DNA from: Varroa destructor
Lineage: Eukaryota; Arthropoda; Arachnida; Mesostigmata; Varroidae
Length of the DNA stretch: 64,000 bases
Assembly (NCBI RefSeq): GCF_002443255.2
Contig: NW_019211455.1
Coordinates: 19,133,126 to 19,197,125, forward strand
Direction of reading: 5' to 3'
Made by a program: the position numbers and the translations under genes. How positions within the stretch are numbered: the first letter of the stretch is position 1; each line of letters begins with the position of its first letter. Below the pieces are notes generated by a model that made no database searches, was not told the DNA's origin, and saw only the letters and a list, made by a program, of their open reading frames with translations. Positions 12,304 to 23,400 of the stretch are shown piece by piece.

Positions 12304-12327
12304 TTGTTGTTGTTGTTGTTGTTGTTG
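12304..12327. repeat. TTG x8 microsatellite
   Basis: Eight perfect TTG units. On the minus strand they read as a run of Asn inside a 129-codon frame (11979-12368), which I regard as spurious because a plus-strand frame covers the same sequence and no domain is seen. Confidence 0.9.
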
Positions 12328-12369
12328 TGTATTTTTACACAAACATGCTCTTCGATATATACGATCAAG

Positions 12370-15300
12370 GGTGAATTAATGTTATTGTATTCGTAACAAG
12401 CTCAATCCGGGTCTGTACAGAAATCGGGTCGCCATATACCGCCTTGTCGAACTAATAAATGCTCATAATCAGTATCTAACTGCGTGATAGCAAAATTAAA
12501 CCATAGTTAAATCTCTTTTCGAACGTATTCAAACTAGATAATGTAACTGCTTTCATTGAACTCTAGGCTGAAACTATGTGCAAATGGCATAGGTTACGAG
12601 AGCTCGAGTGAACACCTTGGCTCGCATACAACTTTGGAAGATAAACAATTACAAAAACATATAAAGAAAGGAATTTTCACATATCTAAAATGTATCATAT
12701 TTAAGGTGAGTCTCAGTCATCAGGGAAGGTTTTGAATTGAACCGCGCTATCCCCATTTTTCAAATGGTATTATTGTTTATCATATTCAAATGTCCCAAAT
12801 TAAATAACTAACAAAGAGCACGCCCTCAGTTTATATCTTCGTGTTTATTTCGGTCACGATGCAAATATTGTGCATAGCTTTAGGTCAAGCTACAGATAAA
12901 ATTGTTGATGTATTGAAGATAATCGCAATAAAATCAAACCTACTTAATAATAGAGCTATATAGTATAATATAAAAGTCTGGCCAGAGAAAATAAGTAGCT
13001 TCCGAATACTACGATTCGCCGATTCATCATCACTGTGTCTTTCGTCGTCAAAAAGCTTTGTCATCTCTTTTATGTATTCCAAATCCGGGAAAGCTGGTTA
13101 AAGGAATTTATGAGAATACCCAAAATGGGAGTCATCACATAAGATGGCCGTTAAATCATGATGCGTTCTGGCGGGGAGAGGAATCATGCAGAATAATGCC
13201 GTCACTTCAAAACGTAGAGATCTTTTCAGAGCATAGCTGTATTTAGACGAATATAATTTGCCGGCAAGTGATAATACTTGCAGGCATAGTATCTTGGGTT
13301 AAACTGACACCAGGGTACCGAAGCTTTACAGTAAAGCTAGTAACCCATTACGCGATTTTCCTTTCTTTTTTCCTGCAAATATATATCCTGATGTGGCGGT
13401 GTATTTTAAAATGGGAAAGAGAGTCATCTAGAAAATGAATTCAGAAGACATCAAAATTCGCTTATAATCTCAGAAACTGCCAGATTTCTCCATCTGAAGT
13501 TTTCCTTCGTTACTCTTTTTTCTGTCCCCAAAAATATTATACATATTTAGCCTACATTTAATAGAGAGCTACCATCTTTATCGTGGAACTCTGCTTAGTA
13601 TCCAATAGAATTGCTTGACCTTTCGAACATCCAGTAAATTAAGCAGTCCGTTGTAAATTCAGTTGAAAAATACAACGGTATAATAAGAGAATAACATAGA
13701 AAATACTTATGATTTAAAGTAAAAGAAATACATTTCGTATATTATTTTATATGGTTGGATTATTCCAGTTGCTAATCCATAATTTTTTATTGTGTACTTT
13801 TTATATTAGTGATTCTAATTTTTGTAAATTATATAACAGGCAGTATAAGTGTATGCTGTAAGCGTAATAAGATTGCCCGTCCCTTTAAGATGTATATATA
13901 CATATGCAGGGTAGGCGTCTAAATCGAATTTTCTTTAAAGCGGTCCTAGGACTGTATCTAAGCAAAAACAGATATTTAATAAAATTTCTCACATATGGTA
14001 GAGGTGTCATTCGTGACGGTTATGTTGATTTAATATAATCATTTTCCGTGACAGAGAAATGGTTCACTTCAGGTTCAATTTAGGACATAACCCCGTCAGT
14101 TCTTATTTTTATAATATCCCTACTTAGTCCGCAGGTAGCTTTTTATGGTAACGGTGTGTCAAGCACTACTGGTACGCGTAAACTCGTTTAAGTGTCGCTC
14201 AGATACGCTACATACGAAAATTCCGGCGAAATTAAATTTTGGACTGATCGCAGGTCAAAAGTCCTGAAAATGAAAAGGCTCCAAATAGCCAATAAATGCA
14301 GAAGGACGTAAAAAGAAAGTTAAAAAAAAGTAACTGTTCTAGCCTATTTGAACGACCCAATTGGCAATCGATATTTTGCTTTCCGAAGTGGCCATTAATT
14401 TCAAAATAAAGGATCCAGGTATATCAAAAATGGGTTTTTGGGACATTTAGACGAACTCTCGAGCCCTTTAAATCTAAATTCCGTTGAGGATCCTTCGATG
14501 TTCTTCCTGTTAACCTGCCTCGGGTTTTTCAAAAGATGCGTGAAAACCGGTAACAACATAGATCACTGATTGCGGGACAAAAGGATTTTTATAATCTGGG
14601 CGTGAACATATTAGATTGTAGTTAATCTTCCCCCAAATTCCAATAGCGACGCCATTTTTTGCCATGATGGGTTTGTTCTTTTTTGTTCAAAACAATAGGC
14701 TTAATTCTTATACAAAAAATAACGGAACAACGCATCCGTGTCACGATAGAGAGAACCCGCCAAAGTTTGGCAGAGCCTGAAGCTCCAGTCTATGTATGTA
14801 TGTATACGCATTACGGATGATGTATATTTAATATTTAGCAAGCTGCAACCTAAATAAAAAAGCACATGTCGTTTAATAGATATTTCTAAAATTTGCAGTC
14901 TTTTAAAAATGTACGAAACGCCTGAAAATGCATCTCCTAGTTTTGTCAAATAGTTTTCAATGCTACGGGTGCCAAAGGTGATAGTATGGGCGATTCAATT
15001 CGGCATCTTCCTTGTTTTACGTATGCTTTCTCGCTGGCTAGACTATTGTTGACCACCACTCCCAACGGTAAATGGCACTTGAAAATGCCAGTCATTGTGG
15101 CTATTTGGGTCGTTCAGTTCTGTCTAGTTTTCTAGTCTATCTACTCAAGATTCTATGACCCATGTACGATCTTATACCATCCTGCAGCTTGTTTTGGCTC
15201 AGTACAATGAAAGGTCCTTTAAGGAAGCTAACACAACCGCCGTGGGGTATTTGAGTCGTCCACAGCTGTGAGTCCCTTCCGTCTGACCTGGCCTTACACC

Positions 15301-17800
15301 TTTATTTCTTAGGGGATTTCCAGGTTGTTCCAAACTCCGGTGCAGTTGCTCTCGACAACGATCGTTGTTCCTTGGAGTTTGTTGCGTTTCTTACTATTTA
15401 TATCGGTGGGCAAAAGTACAAAGCAAAACAGTGTTTATTACCAGTAGTCGTACGCTATGGAAAGAGACTAGCGTTAAGTGGGAGCGTTTGCCGATCGGCG
15501 AAAGCGCAGAAAGGCATGAGGAAGTGGCGAGTGAGATTGCTCGAACACCGCTGGCATTCGCTCAAAAGTGCTGGATATACAAGGGATGGGTCAGGACAAC
15601 CGGTAACGCCCGAGAACAGCGTTTCTAAGAAGCATTGAAGGAGGAAGCAAGGAAAAGGAATACAAGAGGGAATAGTCGCAAAATACAGCTCCCTTCAACT
15701 GGCATGCTGTTGGCATTTGACCCCTTGTAACAAGAAACGAACCCGGGCACTTGCGGATTCCGATACTTCCAAACCGTTACCCTGTTCTTCGCTAGCACCG
15801 TCACGCCATCTACCGACATTGCGGCACGCTTCTACCATTGAATGACGCTTACCTTTTGTTGACTCATACAAGCCACACAGTCATCCACCCGACTTTTCCC
15901 GTGTACCTATGCGATCTCTTGCGCAATGATAGGCTAAAAAAATCTGGTAGAAGCACACTTCTGTGCTGCTGGTTCGTTTGCAATTTGCAGCCTCAGCTCG
16001 TTCAACCCTGGCGAACCTCACCACTCCAGGCCTCTCGGCCGTGTTCGTGGTGATATTGCCTACGCTATTGATGCTTGTTAGCCTTTTGCAGTACAGCACG
16101 TAGAGCTATGTGTGTATGTGGGTGTAAAGTGGAGAATATACAGGCGCCGATCAGAGACGTGGAAAGCCCGTGCTTGCCTGCTCTTCGCTTCCTCCTCTTT
16201 CGGCAAAGATTGTTCTTTGTTTGGCAAAGGTAGGTAGACAGGGTTAAAACTGTTTTTCTACTTATAAGTAAGATTCATTCCACATCAAATTTTACCTAAG
16301 CTATCCACCTGTATATTTCCCTTAGACAAAGCTTCACAACGACATTTGTTGCCGGTACTGCCAATAACGCAATATTGCCGTCGCTAGTACGGCAGCAAAA
16401 TGTGATGCTTCGTAAGCCAGCTCGGTAGGTCGGCGAATGAGGAACTGGAACTTCTTATAGAGCGGTGAACAAAACAGTACAGAGCGATCATCCTAATCAA
16501 ATCAATTATACGTTATGATAGCACAAGGTAGGGATTCGTGTGTTGGAGGAAACCGATAGCAGCGGTAAGTAACTGGATAATTAGATTGATCTGTGAACAA
16601 TGTTCGCTCCGTTGGACATGTCGACGTCATTAACGTTTTCCTCAACAAGGCTCACATCGTATAAACTTACTCAGATATAGGATACTCAGATCTCGTGGTG
16701 ATAATATTCTACTGTGGTTTTTATTTAGATACTTTTTAGACTTTAAGTTACGCCTTATAAGGAAATCAAGCTCGGTTAGTGTTACCTATGAACGGAATTG
16801 ATGAATACATTTATTTCAGCTCAAATATGAATCGCTGCTTGCTTCGTCTGTCCCATTGATCATGAACGAAATGGCACAATTCTAAGTTAAATGTAATAAT
16901 CTAAAAATAAGTTAGCTAAAATCCAATAATTACGTATGCGTAAGTATCTCTCGTGTGAACTTCACGCTTTTGCGCTGTAGCTGTTTGAATCAGATGCTGC
17001 AGAGGTAATTATCAATCGCTTTCCGTTGTCGTCTCGCAATCCGGATGCGCATCTGAGGTCGCGTCGTCTTCTAACTGAAGAATATCATAAACGCTTCTTC
17101 TATCAATGTAGATGATAACGGAATTCCGTCGATGTTCGGATTTGCATTGCAGATAACAATGACCAATTCCCATTTATAAGAGTACGCTAGAACTGACCAA
17201 ATACGATTACACGTATATGCGTAACAAATTAGGACATCATACGAAACTCGATATTATAATCGCATCGTACTATTATGATGAAGTTTTGACCTCACGTCCC
17301 TGGCCAACATGCCCGCTAGATATCGTTCATCATACAAGATATTCTCTTGTACAGCGGTGATCACACCGGCGATAAGCACACACGCCAATGCTTCAGCTCC
17401 CTTCGTTGGTGCTCGCCAGTATTTTACTCTCGGCTCGACTATTACTAGCGTTGGGAAGATTTGGCTATCGCGTATAACAAGAATGAAACTGCGTCTTGCC
17501 TCCATAGGCCATTATTTTCTCGGTACAACTGTTTCGTTGGCGTTATACGTTGGTACATAAAGTAGATTAGCTTTTGCTCCTTACCTTGTACCTAGATACC
17601 TCCAAAAGTCCTTTTTGACCCCGCTTCTAGGCCATGAATCAACGCTACGTTTCTCTACCTCGCTTGCTGACTAGCGAAAGTTCTTCTACGGTCTATAATA
17701 CCTTTTTGTACACATGCACAACATATCTATGTATACCCAGAGTCTCTTTGTATGTACGGATGTTATCAAGTTAGTAGAACCGGTCTTACCCAGTCAATAT
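12370..17800. other. Gene-free stretch
   Basis: No family is recognised. Overlapping frames on both strands at 15365-16099 and 17254-17560 are 62-88 codons each and within chance. A TATG tract lies at 14791-14806. Around 16820 an acceptor-like TTTATTTCAG is followed by 21 open codons, too few to support an exon. Confidence 0.5.
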
Positions 17801-17810
17801 CTAATTAACT

Positions 17811-17885
17811 GGTGGCTATGCGCCATTAAACGAGTATTTATCTGGGTCTAGGTCCAGATCCTGGCGGGGTTTGAATCTATCCAGG
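17811..17885 (+). repeat. tRNA-like head (possible SINE)
   Basis: GGTGGCTATGCGCC at the start resembles a D-arm and A-box. ATCTGG/CCAGAT forms a perfect 6-bp anticodon-like stem around an 8-base loop. GGGTTTGAATC near 17867-17877 is close to the B-box consensus. The T-stem pairing and loop size are wrong for a working tRNA, so a tRNA-derived repeat is more likely. Confidence 0.4.
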
Positions 17886-18150
17886 TATCGAAGGGCGACG
17901 TCATAGACTTGGCAAGGGATCGTATCCAATGCATCCCGAGGGACAGAAATGTTAGTCACTCATCTCACACAAAAAATGAAGAAACCGAAATTAAAGTTAC
18001 ACAGATTCGCATTGCGGTTCTCCAATCATCCGTCTCCAAATCCAAACTCTAAATATCTAGTACAATATGACTATTGCTCGTTACTTTTTCTCACACCCAC
18101 GCACTAACTACACGCTACGGTACATTACATGACTAAACGTTCAGGGAGAT

Positions 18151-18170
18151 CCAGCCCAGCCCAGCCCAGC
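18151..18170. repeat. CCAGC x4 tandem repeat
   Basis: Four exact CCAGC units. Confidence 0.9.
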
Positions 18171-18684
18171 TGAGCTGCCCTTTCTCCACTGTGTAGTGTT
18201 CTGTTTGCAATGAACATTTACCCAAAGAAGAATCATGAAAGTGGGCTAGGTAGATTCGCTGATGTTTGGGCAAATACGTTATTTTGTTGGCGCCAAAGTC
18301 AACGTCGGCAATAGTTGCAGCAGTAGTAGCAATATCAGCCTCGAACATGAGTAAAAAGAGCGCTTAAGCGTAGTAGTGCCTTGCCGCAGTAAAGGTTGTA
18401 AGTATAACATATCTCGCCACACAAATACAGCGTACTGCTGTCGGTACGCTTTGGGTGCACAAGGGCTCGAGCAAAGGAAACAGGAAGTGGACGATACGCC
18501 AGCACAAGGCTGCGTGTCTGAAAGCGACCCGGGGACAGAAATGATGAGCTAGGAATGACTTACTTACTGGTAGACTAGCAAGCGCCTACGGTGGAATTAC
18601 CAGGAACTCAGCGTTACGAATCACCGGTCCTAGTTGGTCAGGCAGGCTGCTGAAGGAACAATGAGAAATGTTGGTTTAGCTTGG

Positions 18685-18752
18685 TGATGATGATGATGCT
18701 TCTGCTCTTGTTATTGTTGCCGTTGTTGTTGTAATACTGCTGTTGTTGTTTG
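18685..18752. repeat. GAT and imperfect TTG microsatellites
   Basis: Four GAT units (18686-18697) are followed by an interrupted TTG/TTA/CTG tract to about 18752. Confidence 0.8.
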
Positions 18753-20854
18753 TGTCATTTATGGTGCGGCATTAATTCATGCGGTCGTATCTGAATAGGG
18801 AAACCCGCGAGGGGCAGAAAGCCAGCTATGATCTGGAAAACTTCCACTTTAAATGGGTAAATGTGTTTTCATGTCTTTAGATAATGATGTGGTCTATTTT
18901 TATCTACCTGTAAATGTATGTAAATAAGCAGATACGGACCTGGTACGTAAGTGTTGTTAACAATCTTAAAGCCAACAAAGACTGTAATAAAAATAAGACA
19001 TTTCGCAAGAGATCAATTTATTTGGTAGAAATATTATAGCCACACTATATCCAACAAGCGCTGGTAAACTACATGTAAGCTGGACCTGCGCACACAGTTT
19101 ATGAAAAAAGTGGAAACATTCCACAAATTGCCGCCAAAGCTAAGAGCCCTTGTTGATTTGAAGAAAACCAATGTTAATAACTTATTGTCTGGAACTAACT
19201 TTTACTCTCAATACACGCTAAATATCTTCCAATTTGGCCAGCAACAATAGAACAGAAAGGTTGTCCTTCTAACGCATGGTAACGTCTCCAAAGTTTGAGT
19301 TGAATCTAGCTTCTACCGGAGATCACGTGTGCTGAGTTCGTGGTAAGCACTTCATTTAAAATAAGACATCTCAAATCGACAACCTTTTTTTGAATAAATG
19401 TTGAATGTTTGACCGTTGACCAAGTTTCACGTCTAAGATATTTGCTTGATACTGTGAAGTCCACATCCACAAATACCTTGGACCTCGGTTGCTGGGGCCC
19501 GAATCGATAACCTCGCCTTGGTGGAGTGCACTTACTTCACTCTGAGCTCATTTGCAGGCAACCTTTAACACAGAAAGTAGCTCTTCTCAGCAGAACTGAA
19601 GCTTATAGATAGAGCCATATGGGCGAAGGGTGTCCTGAATTAAACACTAGTGCTTAGCTAAGTATATCCTGATGCAGTATCATTAAAGGAAAATGGTTTG
19701 GGCAGCTAATATCTGTCTAAATTTCACGTGGCCTATCCTTAAAAATATTTCGGAGTAACTTCGTGATATGATCATGCCTATTAGTTGAATAGCACACAAC
19801 TGTAACTAATCCCTAATAATCTTAGTCGCATAAAAATATGTTTACGTGTATTTGACGTACGTCATATCGAGGTTGCGACACTGCGAAACACTGATTCGTT
19901 CGATGATGGTGAAATTGTGCCCGTTTAAATATGCAGCAACCGCTCGTTTTTCTATTCTTATCAGATACATTTATTTTCCTAACTTCATCTAGACGCGTAC
20001 ATATGAAGGTCATATATGCCAGTTGTTCCAAGATGGATTTGGACCCGACGCGGTCGCAATGTTCTGGGCACTATTCGTTTTAACAGATGTTTAATATGTT
20101 GGCCTATTTCGTTCTCCGAAGCGATGGTTACAATACTAAGCCTGCTAGGCTCATAAGAATGTTTCAATAGCAAGGAATATATTGTTTAGTTTAAATAGAA
20201 GTAGGCAGCGTGCTTCTTTTGTCCCATGGTCAGATCAGAATTGTCGTGTATCCTTTTCTCTTTACTAGTATATTAAATGCCAGTAACCGTCAACAGTGTC
20301 TTGGTTTGCTTTTCGTAAACAGGTATCTAGCAAATTTTATGCGTATCCTATAGAAATGAAATCGTATTACAAAGCATATTATTGAATATTATAGTTAGTT
20401 TATCTCGTCGACGCCTGCTAGGACCAATAAAAACAAGCTTTAAGGGACAGCTTCATTTATTACCGTGGGTAACGTGCAATAGCTAAGCAATCAGCTCTTG
20501 TCACCGCGAGAAAACGCGCTCAGATATTCGTTTTGCATTGATGCATTTCATTTATTATGCCAAATTTTGTCCTATTTAAAGTCCGCTGTCTTTTTTGCTT
20601 TTTAATTGCACTTTAATCCATTATTAGTGTGAGTAGTCTTTTGGGCCTCTGCACATGGCACCAGATTGAGTTCGTTCAGTAATTGCTGCTTCTCTCTCGG
20701 CTAAGTCAAGTCAAATCTGGTCATACGTAACCGAAATGCGTAAGACGACGATGGTCGGCGTGTATTCGTGCCGACCTGTATTAACCCATCAGTAATCAGC
20801 TCGTTTACTCACTCCTTCGCTAGCATTCACCCCCTGAACCAGATAACTTTTCAG

Positions 20855-21079
20855 GAACAGCTACGGCCTGAACAGCTCATATTGAGACAAAACACTACCA
20901 TAATCTTAAATTTCCTAAGGGATTGCAAAGCGAGAGTAACATGCTGCCGTAGAAAGCCAAGCACAGAAGTCGTAACATTATCTTCCCTGGGTTGGTTTTC
21001 CAGCAAGGACGCCATTATTAAAAGCGTCAAAATGTTCGTGGCAAAGGGTTGTCGTAGCGATCCCCTCCGTTTTAAATAG
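20855..21079 (+). CDS. Possible terminal exon, unidentified
   Basis: An acceptor-like ATAACTTTTCAG (ending 20854) is followed by 74 codons to a stop at 21077-21079. The same frame is open upstream from 20768. The peptide begins EQLRPEQLILRQN and is balanced in charge, but I know no family for it. Against it: no upstream exon is visible and the length is not exceptional. Confidence 0.17.
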   Translation, partial: EQLRPEQLILRQNTTIILNFLRDCKARVTCCRRKPSTEVVTLSSLGWFSSKDAIIKSVKMFVAKGCRSDPLRFK

Positions 21080-21206
21080 CAGCTCAGTTTAAGCGCCGTT
21101 GCTTGCCAGTAGAAGTTATGCTGTTAACAGAAGAACGCGTTAGTTGACCATGTGTCCTCTATAACATCCTGTTATCAATTCGTTCAAATTCCCACAGGAT
21201 ATTGCC

Positions 21207-21222
21207 TTTTTTTTTTTTTTTT
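21207..21222. repeat. T16 homopolymer
   Basis: Sixteen consecutive T residues in AT-rich sequence. If it is a minus-strand poly-A tail, I cannot identify the element that carried it. Confidence 0.85.
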
Positions 21223-22004
21223 CTATTTACTCTAGCCAGACATTAGTTGATATCTTACCTATATATTCGTTGTGGTAACTTTGCATTTTGGGCCCCTAAT
21301 ATAGTAGTATAAACCTGTTACTGTGGTTCACATTGGCCGAGTTTCTTGATTACCAATCTTTTTTATATTTTTCTCATACGATAGTGCTACACACCTGCAA
21401 CAATCAATAGACGGCCATATAAGAAGGAAATTGATATAACTAATATAATTGCGTTGTGAAGGTGGACAGGTGTTAACGTTCTGCTTATCGTTTGATGACG
21501 CAGGTGCTCTTGGAGCCCCTCACGTTTTAGTAAGATCGTAGCAGAACTAGGAACAAACAAAAAGAAGATTGTCTTCTTTGACTCGATGCGTTAGCTACAC
21601 TTTTAACTACAGGAGGCTGCATTTTTCCACCTACATTTAAGTTTTCATGCAGTGCTTCCATAAGCGATACGATTATCATCATCACGGCTAGAAACTGGAA
21701 TCCAAAGCAGTAGCTCATTTGTTAAAGTACTCTGTTAAAGTATCGAGGAATAATCATTTCCAATATATGTGTACATATATGCTTGTGCTTGTGTTCGTAC
21801 ACATGTCATTAGCTCAATATAAGTTATTAATCGATAAAGACGATACTGGATATAATTGTCCCTCGAAACATATATTTGTCTACATCTAAAGTGTACACCT
21901 AGGCCTTATAGAACGGTCATCAAGGACGTTGCTGATGAAAAGCAAACAAAATGACTGGACGTGCGCCTCTCACGCGAACGCGGTATGGGAGAGCAGCTTA
22001 ACAG

Positions 22005-22025
22005 CGTGCAGACGTTGTCTGCACG
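22005..22025. repeat. Perfect 9-bp hairpin, 3-base loop
   Basis: CGTGCAGAC at 22005-22013 and GTCTGCACG at 22017-22025 pair perfectly around GTT. It is GC-rich and would fold stably. No T-run follows, and the context is an unidentified 92-codon frame. Confidence 0.85.
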
Positions 22026-22433
22026 AAAATAGATATTATACAACAATCCGAATCGTAACGGCCTCATTAATAGCAACAGCGACGGGAGTGAGGAAGGCAG
22101 CAACACATATGCAACAGTCGGCCGCACACCCTGCCGTACTGCACGCAATACTGCACGAATGCCACCTAGGCGTGCGACCCTGCAAAGCTAGCTTTGTCAT
22201 TAGCTAAAATGGTAATAGCCTCTTTACTACGGACGAAAAAGAATGGCGACAAACGAGAACTACGAAAGACACCAGAACATTCCACCCCTGGGGAGACAGA
22301 AACGTGCAAAGGGAATGCAACGGCAGGGCACAGAGTAACCTGGACGATTTTTTTACGGGGGAAAAGGCCGGTCACCTTGAGGTGTGGATTGATACGTGCT
22401 TAGGGACGTTTGTACGTAACTGAAAATTTATAA

Positions 22434-23033
22434 GCGCACCACGGCAGCCGTCGGCACCTTAACCAGGCCAATATCACTCGGAGTAACGCTACTCGACGCC
22501 ATAGCGTCAAATACTTTCTAGGCCTAAAAAAATTCAACTTTCAATTACACTCAACCGACCTTGTTTTCCAGGGCGACACTAGCGCAGCTGTCCAGCTGGC
22601 TTCTAGCGACTACTCGATGGCTGCCGCCGCTGGAGGATACTTCGATGATACTGGACGCGTGAAGCACTCAGAGGCGGATCGGATCGTTCAGGAGAGGTCG
22701 TGAGAGAAAGCGGACCACTGTGCTCTTGGTTCAGAGGCTCAGAAAGATGACCAAAGAGCGAAGAGGAAAAAGAGGAGATTATCTGAGGCCGATACTGGCG
22801 GCACTTCTAAACATTGTCACATAACAAACCAGCTGAACATATATATGTCATGGTTTATATCTTTGTGCATATCTATGTGTAACTCTGTGAGCAAAACGTT
22901 GGCTTCCAACAATTTTGTTCTCTTCGCGGCCAGGTTTAGCCGCCCTTATGCAGCTGTCAAAGCTGCGTCTGTTGATGCCATTCGCAGCCATACTCCAGGA
23001 GTTCTCTGCGAGCAGCGGACTTCGTTGGCGTAG
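22434..23033 (+). pseudogene. 200-codon frame broken by one TGA, possible exon or pseudogene
   Basis: One reading frame has no stop from 22434 to 23030 except a TGA at 22701-22703. An acceptor-like ACCTTGTTTTCCAG ends at 22571. From there the frame reads GDTSAAVQLASSDYSMAAAA, then a charged stretch with GGYFDDTGRVKHSEADR just before the TGA. Past the TGA it gives a Lys/Arg cluster (RAKRKKRR) that could be a nuclear signal. The end (RFSRPYAAVKAAS) is more hydrophobic. I recognise no family. The patch has higher G+C, which lowers the stop rate, so chance is a fair explanation. The simplest real alternatives are a coding exon ending at the TGA, or a decayed coding sequence. Confidence 0.25.
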
Positions 23034-23039
23034 CTCCAT

Positions 23040-23400
23040 GAATACTATCGGTAGTAGCGTTTCTCTAGAGGAGGGCAGGAGTCCAGCCTGGCGTTCTCCT
23101 CACTCTTACGTACCGTTTCTACCTTCGCATCCTGAATTGTTCATCGTCGTGCTGCACTGTCGCCAGTTGCATTCGACTGCGGATCTTCTTCTACCCTTCA
23201 GTTTTACTCCCATTTGAAAGGCGACGATTTCGGTTCTCGTATGACATCGCTTCGAGTCGCTCCCCTGAAAATAGAAGGGCACCGGTGATGGCTGTAGCAG
23301 TGGCAGCAGTCGGAGCGCTGATGAAGCTCTGCTTCCGACGTACGATACTACTGCTATTACTGTTACCGCTTAGGGTGACAACGAGATCCTCCAAATATTA
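23040..23400. other. Higher-GC patch with overlapping frames on both strands
   Basis: Plus frame 22915-23217 (100 codons) and minus frame 23191-23394 (67 codons) cover this stretch. On the minus strand a TCTATTTTCAG acceptor-like site sits in the middle of the second frame. Nothing is identified. Confidence 0.35.

Larger units (their letters stand above)
17890..20850. other. Gene-free stretch
   Basis: It holds the CCAGC and GAT/TTG tracts listed separately. Open frames are 62-71 codons and unrecognised. Confidence 0.5.

Noticed and set aside
12304..12368. Asn-repeat protein on the minus strand
   Set aside because: It is the TTG microsatellite read in translation.
16820..16885. Short terminal exon after TTTATTTCAG; similar cases at 34886, 52881 and 61392
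   Set aside because: Frames of 18-36 codons after an AG are expected many times by chance in 64 kb.
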